From Brachypterus glaber (Eukaryota; Arthropoda; Insecta; Coleoptera; Kateretidae), in contig OY294051.1 of the NCBI GenBank assembly GCA_958510825.1, positions 28,507,265 to 28,571,264 of the forward strand: a stretch of 64,000 nt of DNA. Reading direction: 5' to 3'. The stretch's first letter is position 1. The number at the start of each line of letters is the position of its first letter. The position numbers were made by a program, and so were the translations under genes. A model generated the notes under the pieces. It was not told the DNA's origin and made no database searches. It saw only the letters and a list, made by a program, of their open reading frames with translations. Shown here piece by piece: positions 1 through 11,068 of this stretch.

Positions 1-219
1 GACAATTCAGCGACTCAATATTAGTTAAAAATTACCCAACTTAGAAAACGGAAACTTTAAATTCATAGGTAGAATAAATGGGGATACTAGAGAAAAAAAA
101 CTAAGTAGGGGTGGAGGGTAAGGAGAGGGGTGCATAAGGGGACAAGCTTAGCACCACATACTCATACTAAAAACGTCAATAATCATCTCGAATGAACTAA
201 ATAGTATATTATGATCCAA

Positions 220-292
220 GGACGAGAAATAATGTTTCTCGGTCGCATGCGGAGATTGTGAACAGCGTAAGACCGAGAACTATTTCTCGTCC
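220..292. repeat. Small GC-rich hairpin
   Basis: The arm GGACGAGAAATAATGTTTCT pairs with its near-perfect complement at the right end, around a loop of about 20 bases. It follows an AGTATATTA flank. Similar GC-rich hairpins next to AGTATA-type words recur at 8761, 14238 and 46514, so this may be a small non-autonomous element family. No target duplication could be defined. Confidence 0.5.
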
Positions 293-554
293 GTGTAGCA
301 TACGCTATTTTTTATTTGCTTGTAAACATATTTTTAACAAAAAAAACTAAAAATAATAAGTAAAATTAGTTTTAATTTGGTTATGTCAGTTATCTGACAA
401 TTTTCCATAAGGGGCCGCAAAAGTACTTTGGTGGGCTGCAGCCCGCTAAAATAAAACAAAAGAAAAACCTTTTTTAGATTTTAAGCTTTCACGGCCATTA
501 AGATATAAAGAACTTTCTCTTTCGGGTTTAGACCGTGTTAATGGATTTTCACTT

Positions 555-595
555 TCCGACGTTTCGTCTCTTACTACTAGAGACATCTTCAGGGA
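555..595 (-). ncRNA. Hammerhead-ribozyme-like motif of the left Penelope-like copy
   Basis: Read on the minus strand: stem I strand TCC, core CTGAAGA, one unpaired T, stem II GTCTC/GAGAC with a 9-base loop, GAAA, the palindromic stem III ACGT, cleavage base C (GUC triplet), and stem I partner GGA. This matches the minimal type I hammerheads known from Penelope-like elements, which are thought to pair stem III between two molecules. Stem I is only three pairs. Activity is not shown. Confidence 0.7.
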
Positions 596-635
596 TTAAT
601 CTGAAACTAAGTTTCGAATCAACTTGTGTCACTAT

Positions 636-1106
636 TTATGACGAGTTGTGGTTATTCACCCGTGACGAGGTTTTTCCTATCAAAGACTTCCATATTGCAG
701 GTAAGTGGTAACCAGTGTCCCGATTGATATTGTTAGGATGCTTGATGATTTCTATCGATTCCCGTATCTTCCTTGGCATTTTTCTGTTTTCTGTTAATAT
801 TTGTTTTGTTTCAGACAAATTGATTTTATGACCTGTTTCATGTACATGTTCGGCTACTGCCGATAAGGAAATTTGTTTCTTTCTTATATTGCGCTCATGC
901 TCTTGAAGTCTTGTAGAAATTTTTCTCTTAGTTTCACCTATGTAAACCGTACCACAGGAGCAGGGTATTTTATATACGCCTTCTGAACTCAGGGGTATTT
1001 TGTCTTTTGTTGAAGTCAAACATTGACCTAATTTTTGGTTGGACCGAAATATAGGCTTAATATTTGACTTCTTCAAAAGTTTACCTATTTTATCCGTGAT
1101 ACCGCT
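636..1106 (-). pseudogene. Penelope-like element GIY-YIG endonuclease domain, 5'-truncated (left copy)
   Basis: This frame encodes the C-terminal part of a Penelope-like reverse transcriptase polyprotein. It opens with the linker S-G-I-T-D-K-I-G-K-L-L-K-K and then a GIY-YIG nuclease core: GVYKIPCSCGTVYIGET, followed by a conserved R in STRLQEHE, then an HVHETGH histidine cluster. The GVY and VYIG pair with the R downstream is the nuclease signature, and the CxC and H residues resemble the zinc-binding insert of endonuclease-positive Penelope-like elements. The frame ends at TAA at 636. There is no reverse transcriptase domain and no true start: the apparent start is TTG inside the linker. It is therefore a dead 3' fragment. 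Its mirror partner lies directly next to it at 1111-1404. Confidence 0.88.
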
Positions 1107-1110
1107 TAAT

Positions 1111-1404
1111 AAGAGAAAAATTTCTACAAGACTTCAAGAGCATGAGCGCAATATAAGAAAGAAACAAATTTCCTTATCGGCAGTAGCCGAACATGTACAT
1201 GAAACAGGTCATAAAATCAATTTTTCTGAAACAAAACAAATATTAACAGAAAACAGAAAAATGCCAAGGAAGATACGGGAATCGATAGAAATCATCAAGC
1301 ATCCTAACAATATCAATCGGGACACTGGTTACCACTTACCTGCAATATGGAAGTCTTTGATAGGAAAAACCTCGTCACGGGTGAATAACCACAACTCGTC
1401 ATAA
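1111..1404 (+). pseudogene. Penelope-like element GIY-YIG endonuclease fragment (right copy)
   Basis: This is a second, shorter copy of the same Penelope-like C-terminal frame, in opposite orientation to the left copy. Homology begins at K-R-K-I-S-T-R-L-Q-E-H, so the GVY...YIG half of the nuclease has been lost while the R region, the HVHETGH cluster and the C-terminus remain. An ATG at 1039 lies in frame upstream, but the 24 codons before 1111 read the antisense of the other copy and are not part of the protein. The two copies differ at only a few residues (for example NLSET versus NFSET), which suggests a recent common source. Confidence 0.85.
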
Positions 1405-1444
1405 ATAGTGACACAAGTTGATTCGAAACTTAGTTTCAGATTAA

Positions 1445-1485
1445 TCCCTGAAGATGTCTCTAGTAGTAAGAGACGAAACGTCGAA
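1445..1485 (+). ncRNA. Hammerhead-ribozyme-like motif of the right Penelope-like copy
   Basis: Same layout as the left copy: TCC, CTGAAGA, T, GTCTC/GAGAC hairpin, GAAA, ACGT, cleavage C. After the cleavage base this copy reads GAA instead of GGA, so stem I keeps only its first pair and this copy is probably weakened. Confidence 0.6.
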
Positions 1486-1545
1486 AAGTGAAAATCCATT
1501 AACACGGTCTAAACCCGAAAGTGAAAGTTCTTTATATTTTCTTAA

Positions 1546-2199
1546 TATTTCATAGTAAGTTTAATTTCTATTTATTGTTACATTAAAAATGTCGATTTAA
1601 AGTTCATACAATATCTACTTTTTACCGACAAAAATGTTATGTTATGTTTGGTCCCGTATAACTTTGGAACGGATGAACTGAATTGTGAGAAACTTCTTGC
1701 AACTTAAAGAGGGCATTCCCGAGGTGGTCTCGTTTTAATTTGACGCTCGGATATTGCCGGGTAAGCCGGATAATTAAGATAAATCTAATCATTTTAACGC
1801 AATTTCAATTAAAAACGGCTTAATTTGGTCCTAATATCACCAAAATTTTAGAGAAATACCCGATAACTCGGATAAGCCGGATAACTTGATTAAGGGGTCA
1901 CTCAAATATTACGACAGGCTAAAAATCTTTTAAATGCCGCTAAACTTTATTCTGTGGACTTGTAATATTAAAATACCAAGAGAAAATGATAAAATTTGTG
2001 ACTATACCATAAGGCGTTGTTTGATTATTACTTAACGCTTAAAGTTTAACAAAGATTTTCTTTAGTATTTCGTTTAAAATAAGGTTGGTTGGTCTTGGGC
2101 GCTGAAATAAAAATATTACTAAATTCATTTTTTAGAAATTTATGTTAGTACGTTGTGACGTCAGCAGCTTGCTGATGGAAGGGCAACTATAATTTAGCT
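1546..2199. other. AT-rich spacer, no gene seen
   Basis: No coding pattern, splice-bounded frame or clear repeat end is visible here. GTGACGTCAGCAGC near 2158 contains a TGACGTCA word, without a gene to attach it to. Confidence 0.5.
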
Positions 2200-2470
2200 T
2201 AGATAACGCTACAAATCTACAAGTTCTGTGTCTCTAAAAAGTAAAAAATAAAAACTTTTAACAAAAAAAAAATGAACCGACATTTATGTATCCTTAAAGT
2301 ACAAAATAAAAATAAGTCGGTGCCAATTTCTCAGCAAACAATATAACAACAAACATAATTTTTAGGGAATGATGAAATTGGCAACTTATTTTTTATTTTT
2401 TAGAGACATAGAAGTCGGTTCATTTTTTTTTTGTTAAAACTTTTTTATAGATAAAATCTAGAAAAGCATA
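2200..2470. repeat. Imperfect foldback repeat
   Basis: A left segment reading AACTTTTAACAAAAAAAAAA then TGAACCGAC is mirrored by GTCGGTTCA and a T-tract followed by GTTAAAACTTT on the right. GCCAATTTCTC and GAAATTGGC form an inner pair. The element is degenerate and its ends are not sharp. Confidence 0.45.
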
Positions 2471-2854
2471 GCTCAATTTAAAAATTCAAGTACTTACACA
2501 ATAACTTAAAAAACCTTTTTCTTACCTGAAGTTTTCGATTGACATTTTTTTTTGTTACACTTACTATAAACTAAAAAAATAGTACTATGTAAAAGTGTTA
2601 TTTTTAGTTGTTGCTATTAACTTAATCTGGTTTATTTTGTTACAGTTTGTGATGCATCAATTAGGTTGAAAGTTTTAAATATCTCCTCTTGTTCTACACT
2701 AAAAACTAAGTTAGGAAGAGTACGTAATTTTAAATTAATTTAATTTTAGTCTACTAATTTATAAAGTTTAGGTAATACATACAAACTTGGCAACATATAA
2801 AGACTACAGGGTAAAAACGACCAAAGTCGTTTTTTTTTTAAATGAGAATTTAGT

Positions 2855-3157
2855 GGCACACAAAAAAAAAAAAATTGTCTGTACACCGGGCACCACCTAT
2901 CTACGGGCATGTTTTTCGACCCGCTGAATACGAATTTCAAGTCAGTTTAGGCCGTCCAGCCTTCAATTTCGAGTAAATTGCAAAAAAAACCCAAAAAATA
3001 GCGAAAATTCGATGTTTTGGCAAGAAAAAAAAAATTTTACTCGATATTGAAGGGTGGACGGCCTAAACTGACTTGAAATTCGTATTCAGCGGGTCGAAAA
3101 ACATGCCCGTAGATAGGTGGCGCCCGGTGTACAGACAATTTTTTTTTTTGTGTGCCG
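2855..3157. mobile_element. Foldback MITE with about 130-bp arms
   Basis: The left arm begins TGGCACACAAAAAAA and includes GTACACCGGGCACCACCTAT; the right arm is its inverted copy ending TTTTTTTGTGTGCCGGTG. A spacer of about 40 bp of A-rich sequence separates them. The same outer word (ACACACAAAA / TTTTGTGTGCCGGTGT) ends the foldback at 55101-55575, so the two are related at their tips although their interiors differ. The two mirror frames sharing MKFVFSGSKNMPVDRW are palindrome artefacts. Confidence 0.75.
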
Positions 3158-3931
3158 GTGTAATTATTGCTTTTAGATTTGAAACACGAGTAACCAAGAT
3201 ATTAACTACACTGCCAGACTTAAAATTTCGGACACCTAAAAGATGCCATTTTTTAAATTCAAATATTTGAAAAACTACTTAATGAATTTGACTAATTCTT
3301 TTTGGTTTTAAAGCTTAAACATTCTCCACTTTTGTTTTTATTTAGAATGATTTAAATGATTTATTTTTTTTTTGTATTAACAGCAACATGATTTTTGCCC
3401 CATCTTTTAAGACTTGCATGGTACGCCACTGCAACTGTTTATCAAATTGTTAAGGTCTTCCTTATTGCCGCAGTGAATATTTTCTTTTCTATTTTTTTCA
3501 TATTTACTTTTATATTTTAGAATTCTAAAATTAAAAGTATTGAAATACAAATTTTTTTTTACTACTGGTTTAGGAAATATTAGGATTTTCCTAAAAGTTG
3601 TCACCTTTTCAGTTAACTCTAAAAGTATCAAATCAGCAGAGTTATTGTTTGTTATTTGATGCTCATGTCTTTTTCTTCATCCTGGGGCAACTTTCTATTG
3701 CCGTCTGACGGAGGCTTAACGGTGATTTCGCAGAACTGCCGCCGGACGGAGTGACACTATTTTTTCTTCTACTCAAGTTTATCAAACCCATTTTATGTTT
3801 TTGATAAACTTGATTAGAAAAAACCGAAATCGGTTTTAACCTTAAAAGCTTCATATTTAAAGCACAGCATCAATCAATTTCATGTAGTACGTTTTGAGTT
3901 AACTGTAAAAATGACAACTTTCAGGAAAATC

Positions 3932-4171
3932 CAACGAACTAATAACCCTTCTTTCTAGAATACGCATACCGTTAAAATAAAGTATCACCAACATCTCGGT
4001 TTGTAGGTAGTAGGTATATTTAGGCCTGAACAATAACAATTAACTGGTATTGTTTTCTCTGTTAGAACAAAGATGTACGAGTAAGACAGACAAATGTTTA
4101 TGTTGCCGACGTTTTTGTCAGTTTTTACGAATGCAATGCCTATTCTAGAGAGAAGAGTTATTAGTTCGTTG
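3932..4171. mobile_element. hAT-type MITE, copy 1 (240 bp)
   Basis: The termini are CAACGAACTAATAAC and, inverted, GTTATTAGTTCGTTG. The element is flanked by a perfect 8-bp direct duplication GGAAAATC (3924-3931 and 4172-4179), as expected for hAT transposition. A second copy lies at 28031-28284. It is too short to code for a transposase; the frame across it is spurious. Confidence 0.85.
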
Positions 4172-4475
4172 GGAAAATCCTTATATCTCCTAAACCAGAA
4201 GTAAGAATATAAAAAAATAGAAAAAAAAATATTCATTAAAAATGCGGCAATAAGAGAGATTAACAATTTGATAAACACTTGAAGTGACGTACCATGCAAG
4301 TCCTAAAAGATCATAGTTGTACATTATTTGTTGCTGTTACTACAAAAAAAAATAATCATTCTGAATAAAAACAAAAGTAGAGAATGTATAAGCTTTAAAA
4401 CAAAAAAAGAATTTTTTTTTTTTTTATTAAAAAATCAAACTTTTAGTCATCATTCACTTTATTAATAATTTAGGT

Positions 4476-4508
4476 TAGTTACCGGTTTCGATTATCATCG
4501 TCAGACTA
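4476..4508 (-). ncRNA. Hammerhead-ribozyme-like motif, left arm
   Basis: Minus strand: stem I TAGT, core CTGACGA, extra T, a very short stem II (GAT/ATC region), GAAA, palindromic stem III ACCGGT, cleavage base A (GUA triplet), stem I partner ACTA. Stem I is four pairs. The weak stem II makes activity doubtful. Confidence 0.55.
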
Positions 4509-4745
4509 CAAGAAATTACACAAGTTAGAGATTATTTTAAGAAAAACAAACTTTATCTTACCTAGCCAAAAATATATAAAAAAAAAATAAAACATTTATA
4601 AATGTAAAACACAGTAAATAAATGTATAAATGTTTTCTTATGGTTGTTTTTGACCTTTTATGGATATAGTATTTTTATATATTTTTGGCTAGGTAAGATA
4701 AAGTTTGTTTTTCTTAAAATAATCTCTAACTTGTGTAATTTCTTG

Positions 4746-4778
4746 TAGTCTGACGATGATAATCGAAACCGGTAACTA
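4746..4778 (+). ncRNA. Hammerhead-ribozyme-like motif, right arm
   Basis: Identical in plan to the motif at 4476-4508 but on the plus strand: TAGT, CTGACGA, T, short stem II, GAAA, ACCGGT, cleavage base A, ACTA. Its conservation between the two arms includes both sides of stem I. Confidence 0.55.
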
Positions 4779-5474
4779 ACCTAAATTATTAATAAAGTGA
4801 ATGATGACTAAAAGTTTGATTTTTTAAAATAATATCTCTTCACTATAAGTATACGTACGTTAAATTATGGATCTCAATATTTTTGATTTTCGAAATTGGG
4901 TAAAAAAAGAATTTGTTAAATCTATTAAGTAGTGTTCGAAATATTTTAATTTAAAAAATGGCAATTTTGTGGGTGTCCCGAATTTAAAGTCTGGTAGTGT
5001 ATTATAATTATTATTAATTATAATAGTTAATATCTTCACTATATATAATAATAATAATAATAAAATAATTAAAGCGGGGATTTATGCCAGGGTAATTTTG
5101 GCTAAAAAGATGCAAAAAAAAACAGTAAAAAAAGTAAAAAAAAAGAAAAATTACACAAAAATCACGAAATAAGATTAACTCAAAAAAAAAAAATGCCCGA
5201 AGCAAATAGCAAAAAAGTTGCAAAAAACAGTCAAAATAAATTTTGGCAAAAAACAATTGACAAACGAAATTGGACAACAAAAATTACCCAAAAAAATATT
5301 AAATATAAAAGGTTTTTTTTTTTACTGACGAACAGGCAAATTTAGTTGAATAGCCCTGTAGCCAGTGTATAAGCACACATATACTAAAAAGAGTGCAACT
5401 ATAACTTTGTATAGATCTGACACTTTTTACGTTGTTCCTTTTTCCTAGCAGAAAACCCCGCATATGCATTAGGT

Positions 5475-5900
5475 TGGTTCAAAATCAAATAAAAAAAAAG
5501 TATGTCACATGGACGTAAACTTTTCCGTCCACCGTGCAGCCGGTCTCGCTGACGCTCGTCCTTGAATAATAAATAACTAGTTAAAAAAATAACTGCATTT
5601 TTTTGGTATTATGATTATGACATTGTTTGCGAATCAGCTGTTTAAATGATCAATGCTTCGCATTGTAGTAACATCTGCCAATGAAGTAAATTGTAAATCC
5701 GAAGGATTATTAGAATATTAACTGAAATTGAAAATATCTATTGAATATTCTCAAATTATTGGGTTATGTAAATACAAGCTAAAGCATATATGCATATTGG
5801 GGTGGTTCAAAACAAAAAAATGAAATCAGTGAGAAGGGCTGCACAGTGGAAGGAAAAGTTAACGTCCATGTGTCATACTTTTTTTTATTTCATTTTGATC
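5475..5900. mobile_element. Foldback MITE
   Basis: The left arm has AAAAAGTATGTCACATGG followed by ACGTAAACTTTTCC and CCGTGCAGCC. The right arm repeats these inverted (GGCTGCAC, then GGAAAAGTTAACGTCC, then ATGTGTCATAC). Arms are about 65 bp and the interior is AT-rich. A TTGGTTCAAAA/GTGGTTCAAAA word also recurs in direct orientation near the right arm. Confidence 0.65.
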
Positions 5901-6745
5901 TACACAGAAAAAAAGGTTATCTTGGCAGAAGATAATAAATTATCTTGGATTTATATTATCTTAAATCGAGGTAATAATCTTCTTTTAAGATCATGTATCC
6001 TCGGTTTAAGATTATCTGTGACTTTGGTTTCCTTTAATTATTCTCTTGGTAGAAAAATTCTTGTGTCAAGGATTTTTTCCTTAAATGCATGACATTTAAA
6101 ATAGTTACAGAGGATCAAGAGTTATTATCTTGACTCAAAGCGCCTGTTGTCTTACGGTAAAGAGTTTTCCGGCTGGCTGACAGACAATTTGCGCAGTGGT
6201 TCAAGATATGCGCGGGAGAGAAGTTAGGTTTGTTTTTTTTTGCCGTCAGTTGTCTTTACAGGTGTATCATTGTTTTCATCTGCTTTAAAATGGACGACTG
6301 TATCTCTTACCCTCAAACGATGGGGATTTTCAAATTTACTTAAAAAATTCAGTAAGTAGCATTAAATAATTTATACCTATAAGCGCCATTTTGCAATGGC
6401 GTTGCAACAAGTTTATCTTCAAAAACAAGTGCTTTTTCCTAAGACCACCTATGAAACCAAATTTCACACGATTAACAGAGTAAGGAAGTATTATATTTCA
6501 TAGGCGTGCGAAATAATATTATACATGTGTGGGAAATTTTTTCAAAATATTTACCATTCTATTAACCCTGGAACCTGACTGTGGGGTCAATATGATCTTG
6601 AATCAAGAGAATCATAATCTTAAATCAAGATTATAATTCTCTTCATTTAAGATTATATTATCTTAAACCAAGACTTGGTGCAAGATAATATGATCTTGGA
6701 TAAAGATAATATGATCTTAAATCAAGATAATTACATACTTGGTTT
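5901..6745. mobile_element. Element with TACACAGAAA end and AAGAT..ATCTT palindromic word arrays
   Basis: It starts TACACAGAAAAAAAGG and carries many variants of a self-complementary word built from AAGATNAT and ATNATCTT plus AATC, clustered at 5920-6030 and 6590-6735. The middle is unrelated AT-rich DNA. The right terminus expected from the relatives at 13690, 15448 and 16036 is not seen, so the right end is uncertain. The frame at 5790-6092 is not a gene. Confidence 0.55.
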
Positions 6746-8157
6746 AAAAACAAAAAAAACAGAACAAATAACCTTGCAAATAACAAAAAACTATACAATA
6801 CTAAAATTAAAAAATATAAACATTAATGCTTTTTAAAGAGGTTTTAAACGATTTCATATTGGAAAAAGTAAAGTCACAATTATCCAAACTATTGGCTAAA
6901 GTTATGACTCTATCCATGGGAGAATTACAACCGTAATTTGTACGGTGATATAGGATTTTAAAAAGCGGAGAAAAGTTGCGCATGACCCTAGCTGGAACAT
7001 TTAAATGTATTTGACTTAGTCTGGGCAATCAATAAGCCCCTTAAATATTTTTAAAAGGTAACATAAACCTGACTTTTTTCTCCTACTTTCCAATAAATTC
7101 ACATCTAAAAAAGAATAAATTTGGCAGTAGTTATGATCAGGAATAGGAGTGTTTAACTTAAAATCACAAAACCTAAGCATTTTTCTTTGGATACTTTCCT
7201 TTATTTGTATTTGATTCGTCTCCAAGTAATAGTGTGGGGTTCTAAATTAATGTCTTAGATAACTAATATTTTTGGCTTTAATTCGGACCAACGCGCTATT
7301 ACAATTGCTTCGTTGTTTACTTTCAACCAATGTGTTTTTTCATGCGAATTGCCACTAAATACTTTTTATATTAAAATTTAAATTACAGGATCTGGATGAA
7401 GATTTTTTGTGTGTAAAAGTATGAATTTAATAATTCTATGCATTAAGCTCTATTGTTGTTTATCAAACAGGAATTTATATTGTCATTTTGGTATTTTGTT
7501 TTATGTAGCTGTCACACTCTAAATCCTAAATTAAATGGTATTAAATTACACGAAACAAGGAAAAGAGCGCAAAAAAGATTTGATAGAAATCTTTGTTTTA
7601 TACAGATATTTATTAAATTTTAACAGAGCATTTTACTCTGTGACTTCTAAAGCTTTATTTTAATGAATACAACTACACTATTAAAACTTGGAAAGTTATC
7701 TGTCGTTAAAATCAAATGAACAGGAAACGTTAGATAGATATAAAAGTAAGTTCCATACCTTTATATCTATCTAACGTTTTATTTAAATATTAACAACATA
7801 CAGGATACGCAGTGCTGATGATTCATTAAGGACATTTGCCGTAACTTACGTTACTAAGGCAAAATAAATGTATCTAGTTAATTATTAGTATTATAGTAGC
7901 GCATTTTTATCATAACTTCTTAGTAATTAATAGATAAGGCTAATTGCCGTAGTAATTGACAACTTTAAAGAAGATACGGCAGCTTTAATAGTAATTTTAT
8001 TATGAAAAAATGACTTAAATCGTTTAATAAATAATATGATCAAAATATTCATCGACGCCAACTCATTTTTGACAAAAAAGTAAGTTACCACCTCTGTGCT
8101 TATCCCGGCAGTATAAGTGAAAAAAATTAAATAAAAATATGATGTTTTCGATTTTGC
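6746..8157. other. AT-rich spacer, no gene seen
   Basis: Only a small perfect hairpin stands out (CGTTAGATAGATATAAA at about 7726 and its complement ending near 7776). Short frames here lack splice-site or codon support. Confidence 0.45.
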
Positions 8158-8294
8158 TAATAGCGATACATGCAAAAGTTTTCACTTAAAGTGAAAACTT
8201 TTGCGGGTATCGCCATTGTCACTTAAGTTGAAAACTTTTGCAGGTATCGCCATTTCCACTTATAAGTGACAACGTTTGCGTGTATCGCCATTAG
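8158..8294. repeat. Short tandem array of a palindromic unit of about 54 bp
   Basis: Three successive units end in TATCGCCATT (around 8214, 8255 and 8294). Each unit contains its own inverted repeat: CAAAAGTTTTCACTT against AAGTGAAAACTTTTG, then CACTTAAGTTG, then CACTTATAAGTG. The first unit is mirrored on its left by AATAGCGATA. No coding function. Confidence 0.6.
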
Positions 8295-8760
8295 CGAAAT
8301 CCAAAACATTACTTTTTAAACCCAGCTTATTAGTCAGAACTATGTCACTTTAAAAACAGTTTACAACTAGTTAACTGCGATTTTCGAGAACTAAAACAAA
8401 TCATTTATGAAGCCTGATTGTTTACCTTTTTTATCGAACCAATTTTTTGTAATTAACAATCCCTTGGTAAAGACTTCTTATACAGTTTTCTTTGTGTAGC
8501 ATCCCATTAATATTTACGACTTTTCTTTATAAATATTTGAACATTTCTAAGTGTTAACGTAAGCTACTATACTTTGCGGCTGTTTTTACAGCTTTTAAAA
8601 ACCGGAGACAACGAAAGTTTTATTTTAACTTTTTATTTTACATCAGTGAAAATTTAAATATGGACAAATGGGAAATTTCGTTACTTTTGCCAAAATAAAA
8701 AAATTGCTGTAGAATTTGTAAGCACCACGATAGTATAGTATATTCTATAACTAGTATGGA

Positions 8761-8853
8761 ATACACAATATTCCGCGCGAGCGGAAAGTTTGTCATACGA
8801 GACGGCAGGCGAGTATGACGGTCCCGCGAGCGCGGAATGAATATTGTGTTGTA
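8761..8853. repeat. GC-rich hairpin element
   Basis: TACACAATATTC with CCGCGCGAGCGG pairs with CCGCGAGCGCGG and GAATATTGTGT. GTCATAC and GTATGAC form the inner stem. It is flanked by AGTATA words (8731-8745, 8852) like other hairpins in this window. Confidence 0.6.
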
Positions 8854-9758
8854 GACTATACTTCTTCTTCGACTGCAAATATGAAACTGCGAAAAGGTTA
8901 AGAACAATGTTTTTTGTGACTTGACATTGTAAATGCAACAAAACACATATTTTTAAATGAAGCAATTAATGTTATTTAATAATTTTATCAAATCAGTAGT
9001 TAAAAAAGATTTTTATTTAATTTTAGCACATATTTACAAATTATAATGCAAAAATTGAAGGTTATGTCAGATTGTTGTGACATATCAGGTTTAAATATTT
9101 AACAATAGATAGAGCAGTTTTAATTTTTTGAACTAAATTGATGAAAAACTGGTCAAATATTAAGAAAAACTTATAAACTTTATATAATTTTAACGCAAAA
9201 CTTTAAATTGCATTAAATTATTCAATATTTCATGATAAAATATATATATTTTTGTAAATTTTGCTACAATTTGCTTTAATTTTATAAACAAGAGATGGCA
9301 CTACATGTGCTCAATCTAACACTTAATACGGAATATTCATACCGTATCTAGAGCTAGAATGGATTCATTTTGTGTTTGAAAAGTGTGTGTATTTGTTTAC
9401 ATTCTAAAGCAGTCATAGAAAAAAATATTTTTGGAGATATAAGCACTGCTTAATGAGCAGTTCTAATTAAGCGGCCATAAAAAAATAAATATATTAATTT
9501 TAAAAATTTTGTGAAAAAGTATTAAACAAAAAAATCTTATACATAGAGGACTAAATATCTAGTGGTATATTATATATGACTTAATATCTAGGGGTAGGAG
9601 ATATTAAAAAAGTTTTTTTTAAGAACTTTTTATTGTAAAATCCTTAGTATTTAATTATAATAACAGTGTATTCATATGTATTAGTACAGCATAGCAAATT
9701 GTACTTTAGAAACAAAAGAACAACCCCATCCTTGTTACGGGATTACTGAAGCTTAATT
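8854..9758. other. AT-rich spacer, no gene seen
   Basis: No supported gene or repeat boundary. CTTAATACGGAATATTCATA and nearby words form only weak local palindromes. Confidence 0.4.
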
Positions 9759-9900
9759 ACATCGGCACACCGGCTACTAAGAGTGCCGGTGTATTGAAAT
9801 CTTCGCCGAAAAGTAAAAATCTTTAACCTTGTTTTTTTTTCACATTTCTTGAAGTTTTAGACCTTTCTGAGTCGAAATCTTTAAAGGAATTTTTTCGTCC

Positions 9901-9934
<34 letters not shown>

Positions 9935-10471
9935 AAACTCGATAACTTCATTTCTAAATAAGATATCGACAAGCAGTTTTTTGCATATTGTTTCTTATCG
10001 TATTTCTAAGAGCTGGTTAGATTTTAGGGGTAAACGATTGGGGGTAAGGGGGTAAGAGCGGGGTCAAACTCCTATTTTTAGCGTTTTTTGGTTATAATTA
10101 AGGCAATTAATATTGTATTTTATTAATTTAGCACTTCTATGAAAGATAATTTTAAATTGGTCAAAAAATGTTACAAACTATTCTTTGTTAAAATGCATTG
10201 CTTTCGAGATATTGGCGTTTAAAGCAGTAAAACGTTTTTTTAGCATATCTCACTTATTTATAATCCGATTTCAAAAAATTATATTTTAAATGAAAGCTGT
10301 TTTTAAGCTCTATAAAAAATGTTATATACATTTTTGTGCTAGAATATAACGTTTTGGAGAGACAGACTTTCAAACTTTAATAAATTATGCGGGTGTATGA
10401 ATGGTTGCCTATCCATGTGATCACATAATTTTCCTTTTCTAACGTTTCAGATTAGTGCCTAGTGTCGATGT
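9759..10471 (+). mobile_element. GTCT-microsatellite element family, copy 1
   Basis: It begins ACATCGGCAC, in a 5' hairpin with GAGTGCCGGTGT, and ends with the related GTGTCGATGT. It holds a TTTTTCGTCC-(GTCT)n tract at 9893-9934 followed by about 500 bp of conserved AT-rich sequence. An inverted copy is at 32338-32988, and homology between the two continues at least 35 bp past GTGTCGATGT (TTTTGACA-GGTGCTTGCAAC), so the true right end lies further out. A central GTCY microsatellite after TTT-CG is typical of Helentron-associated (HINE/DINE-like) elements; that assignment is tentative. Confidence 0.6.
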
Positions 10472-11068
10472 TTTGACAAGGTGCTTGCAACTGTTCAGCT
10501 GGTTTGGAATTAAAACTTAATTGTGAATAATGTTAAATGTTCTAAATTTAACACTACCCTAAATTACGATAAAAGTATATTTGACATTGATTTCTTTTAA
10601 AATGTAATGTGTTAAAAGGCATGTAATTCGTCAAGCTGTCTCGTTTTTTACCCCCAACAAAATTCAGATTAAACGTATAGTTAGGACACGGTATTTAATC
10701 ATTTGTTCTTTGGTTAATTTGACAAATGCCCCAACGTCACGAAAAAATTACTCAACATAAATTCTCACCCACAACACAACTGACTGTGTATCGCGGGTCA
10801 GTAAATCTTACTTAAAATAAAAAATCTAACACACTCACGCAAAAAATACTAAACCCTGTTCATAACATAAATTGTTAACGTTCACGGGCAATTCCGAGAC
10901 AGACCAACTCAGCCATTTCCCTCAATTCTTTATTTTTGAGTAATATTTTGCCTACACATAGATACTATCTCTGTATGATTTAGTAATAAATTTTAAACCT
11001 TTATCTGTTGTAGTGTTGGAGATATCCGGTTTTGAAATTTTTATAATATCGCCAAAAATACTTGTCAG
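10472..11068. other. Spacer, includes the uncertain right end of the preceding element
   Basis: The first 35 or so bases are shared with the inverted copy at 32281-32337. The remainder is AT-rich and I see no gene. Confidence 0.4.

Larger units (their letters stand above)
497..1545. mobile_element. Head-to-head pair of 5'-truncated Penelope-like element tails
   Basis: The two arms (about 497-930 and 1110-1545) are near-identical inverted copies. Each carries the end of a GIY-YIG endonuclease frame followed by a 3' untranslated part containing a hammerhead-like motif. The left copy is longer: its coding sequence continues to about 1106, and the right copy begins at about 1111, so the truncated 5' ends abut. 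Inverted, 5'-truncated partial copies are a known product of Penelope-like element insertion. Confidence 0.85.
4425..4830. mobile_element. Palindromic element with a hammerhead-like motif in each arm
   Basis: Two arms of about 155 bp (4425-4580 and 4674-4830) are near-perfect inverted copies around a 93-bp AT-rich middle. Each arm contains one hammerhead-like motif. The paired, inverted, ribozyme-bearing layout resembles the Penelope pair at 497-1545 without any coding part, so this is probably a Penelope-derived inverted dimer or a non-autonomous relative. Confidence 0.7.

Noticed and set aside
2746..3270. Two similar small proteins sharing MKFVFSGSKNMPVDRW
   Set aside because: They are the two arms of one inverted repeat read from either side.
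5014..5280. Phenylalanine-rich 88-codon frame
   Set aside because: Antisense of A-rich low-complexity sequence.
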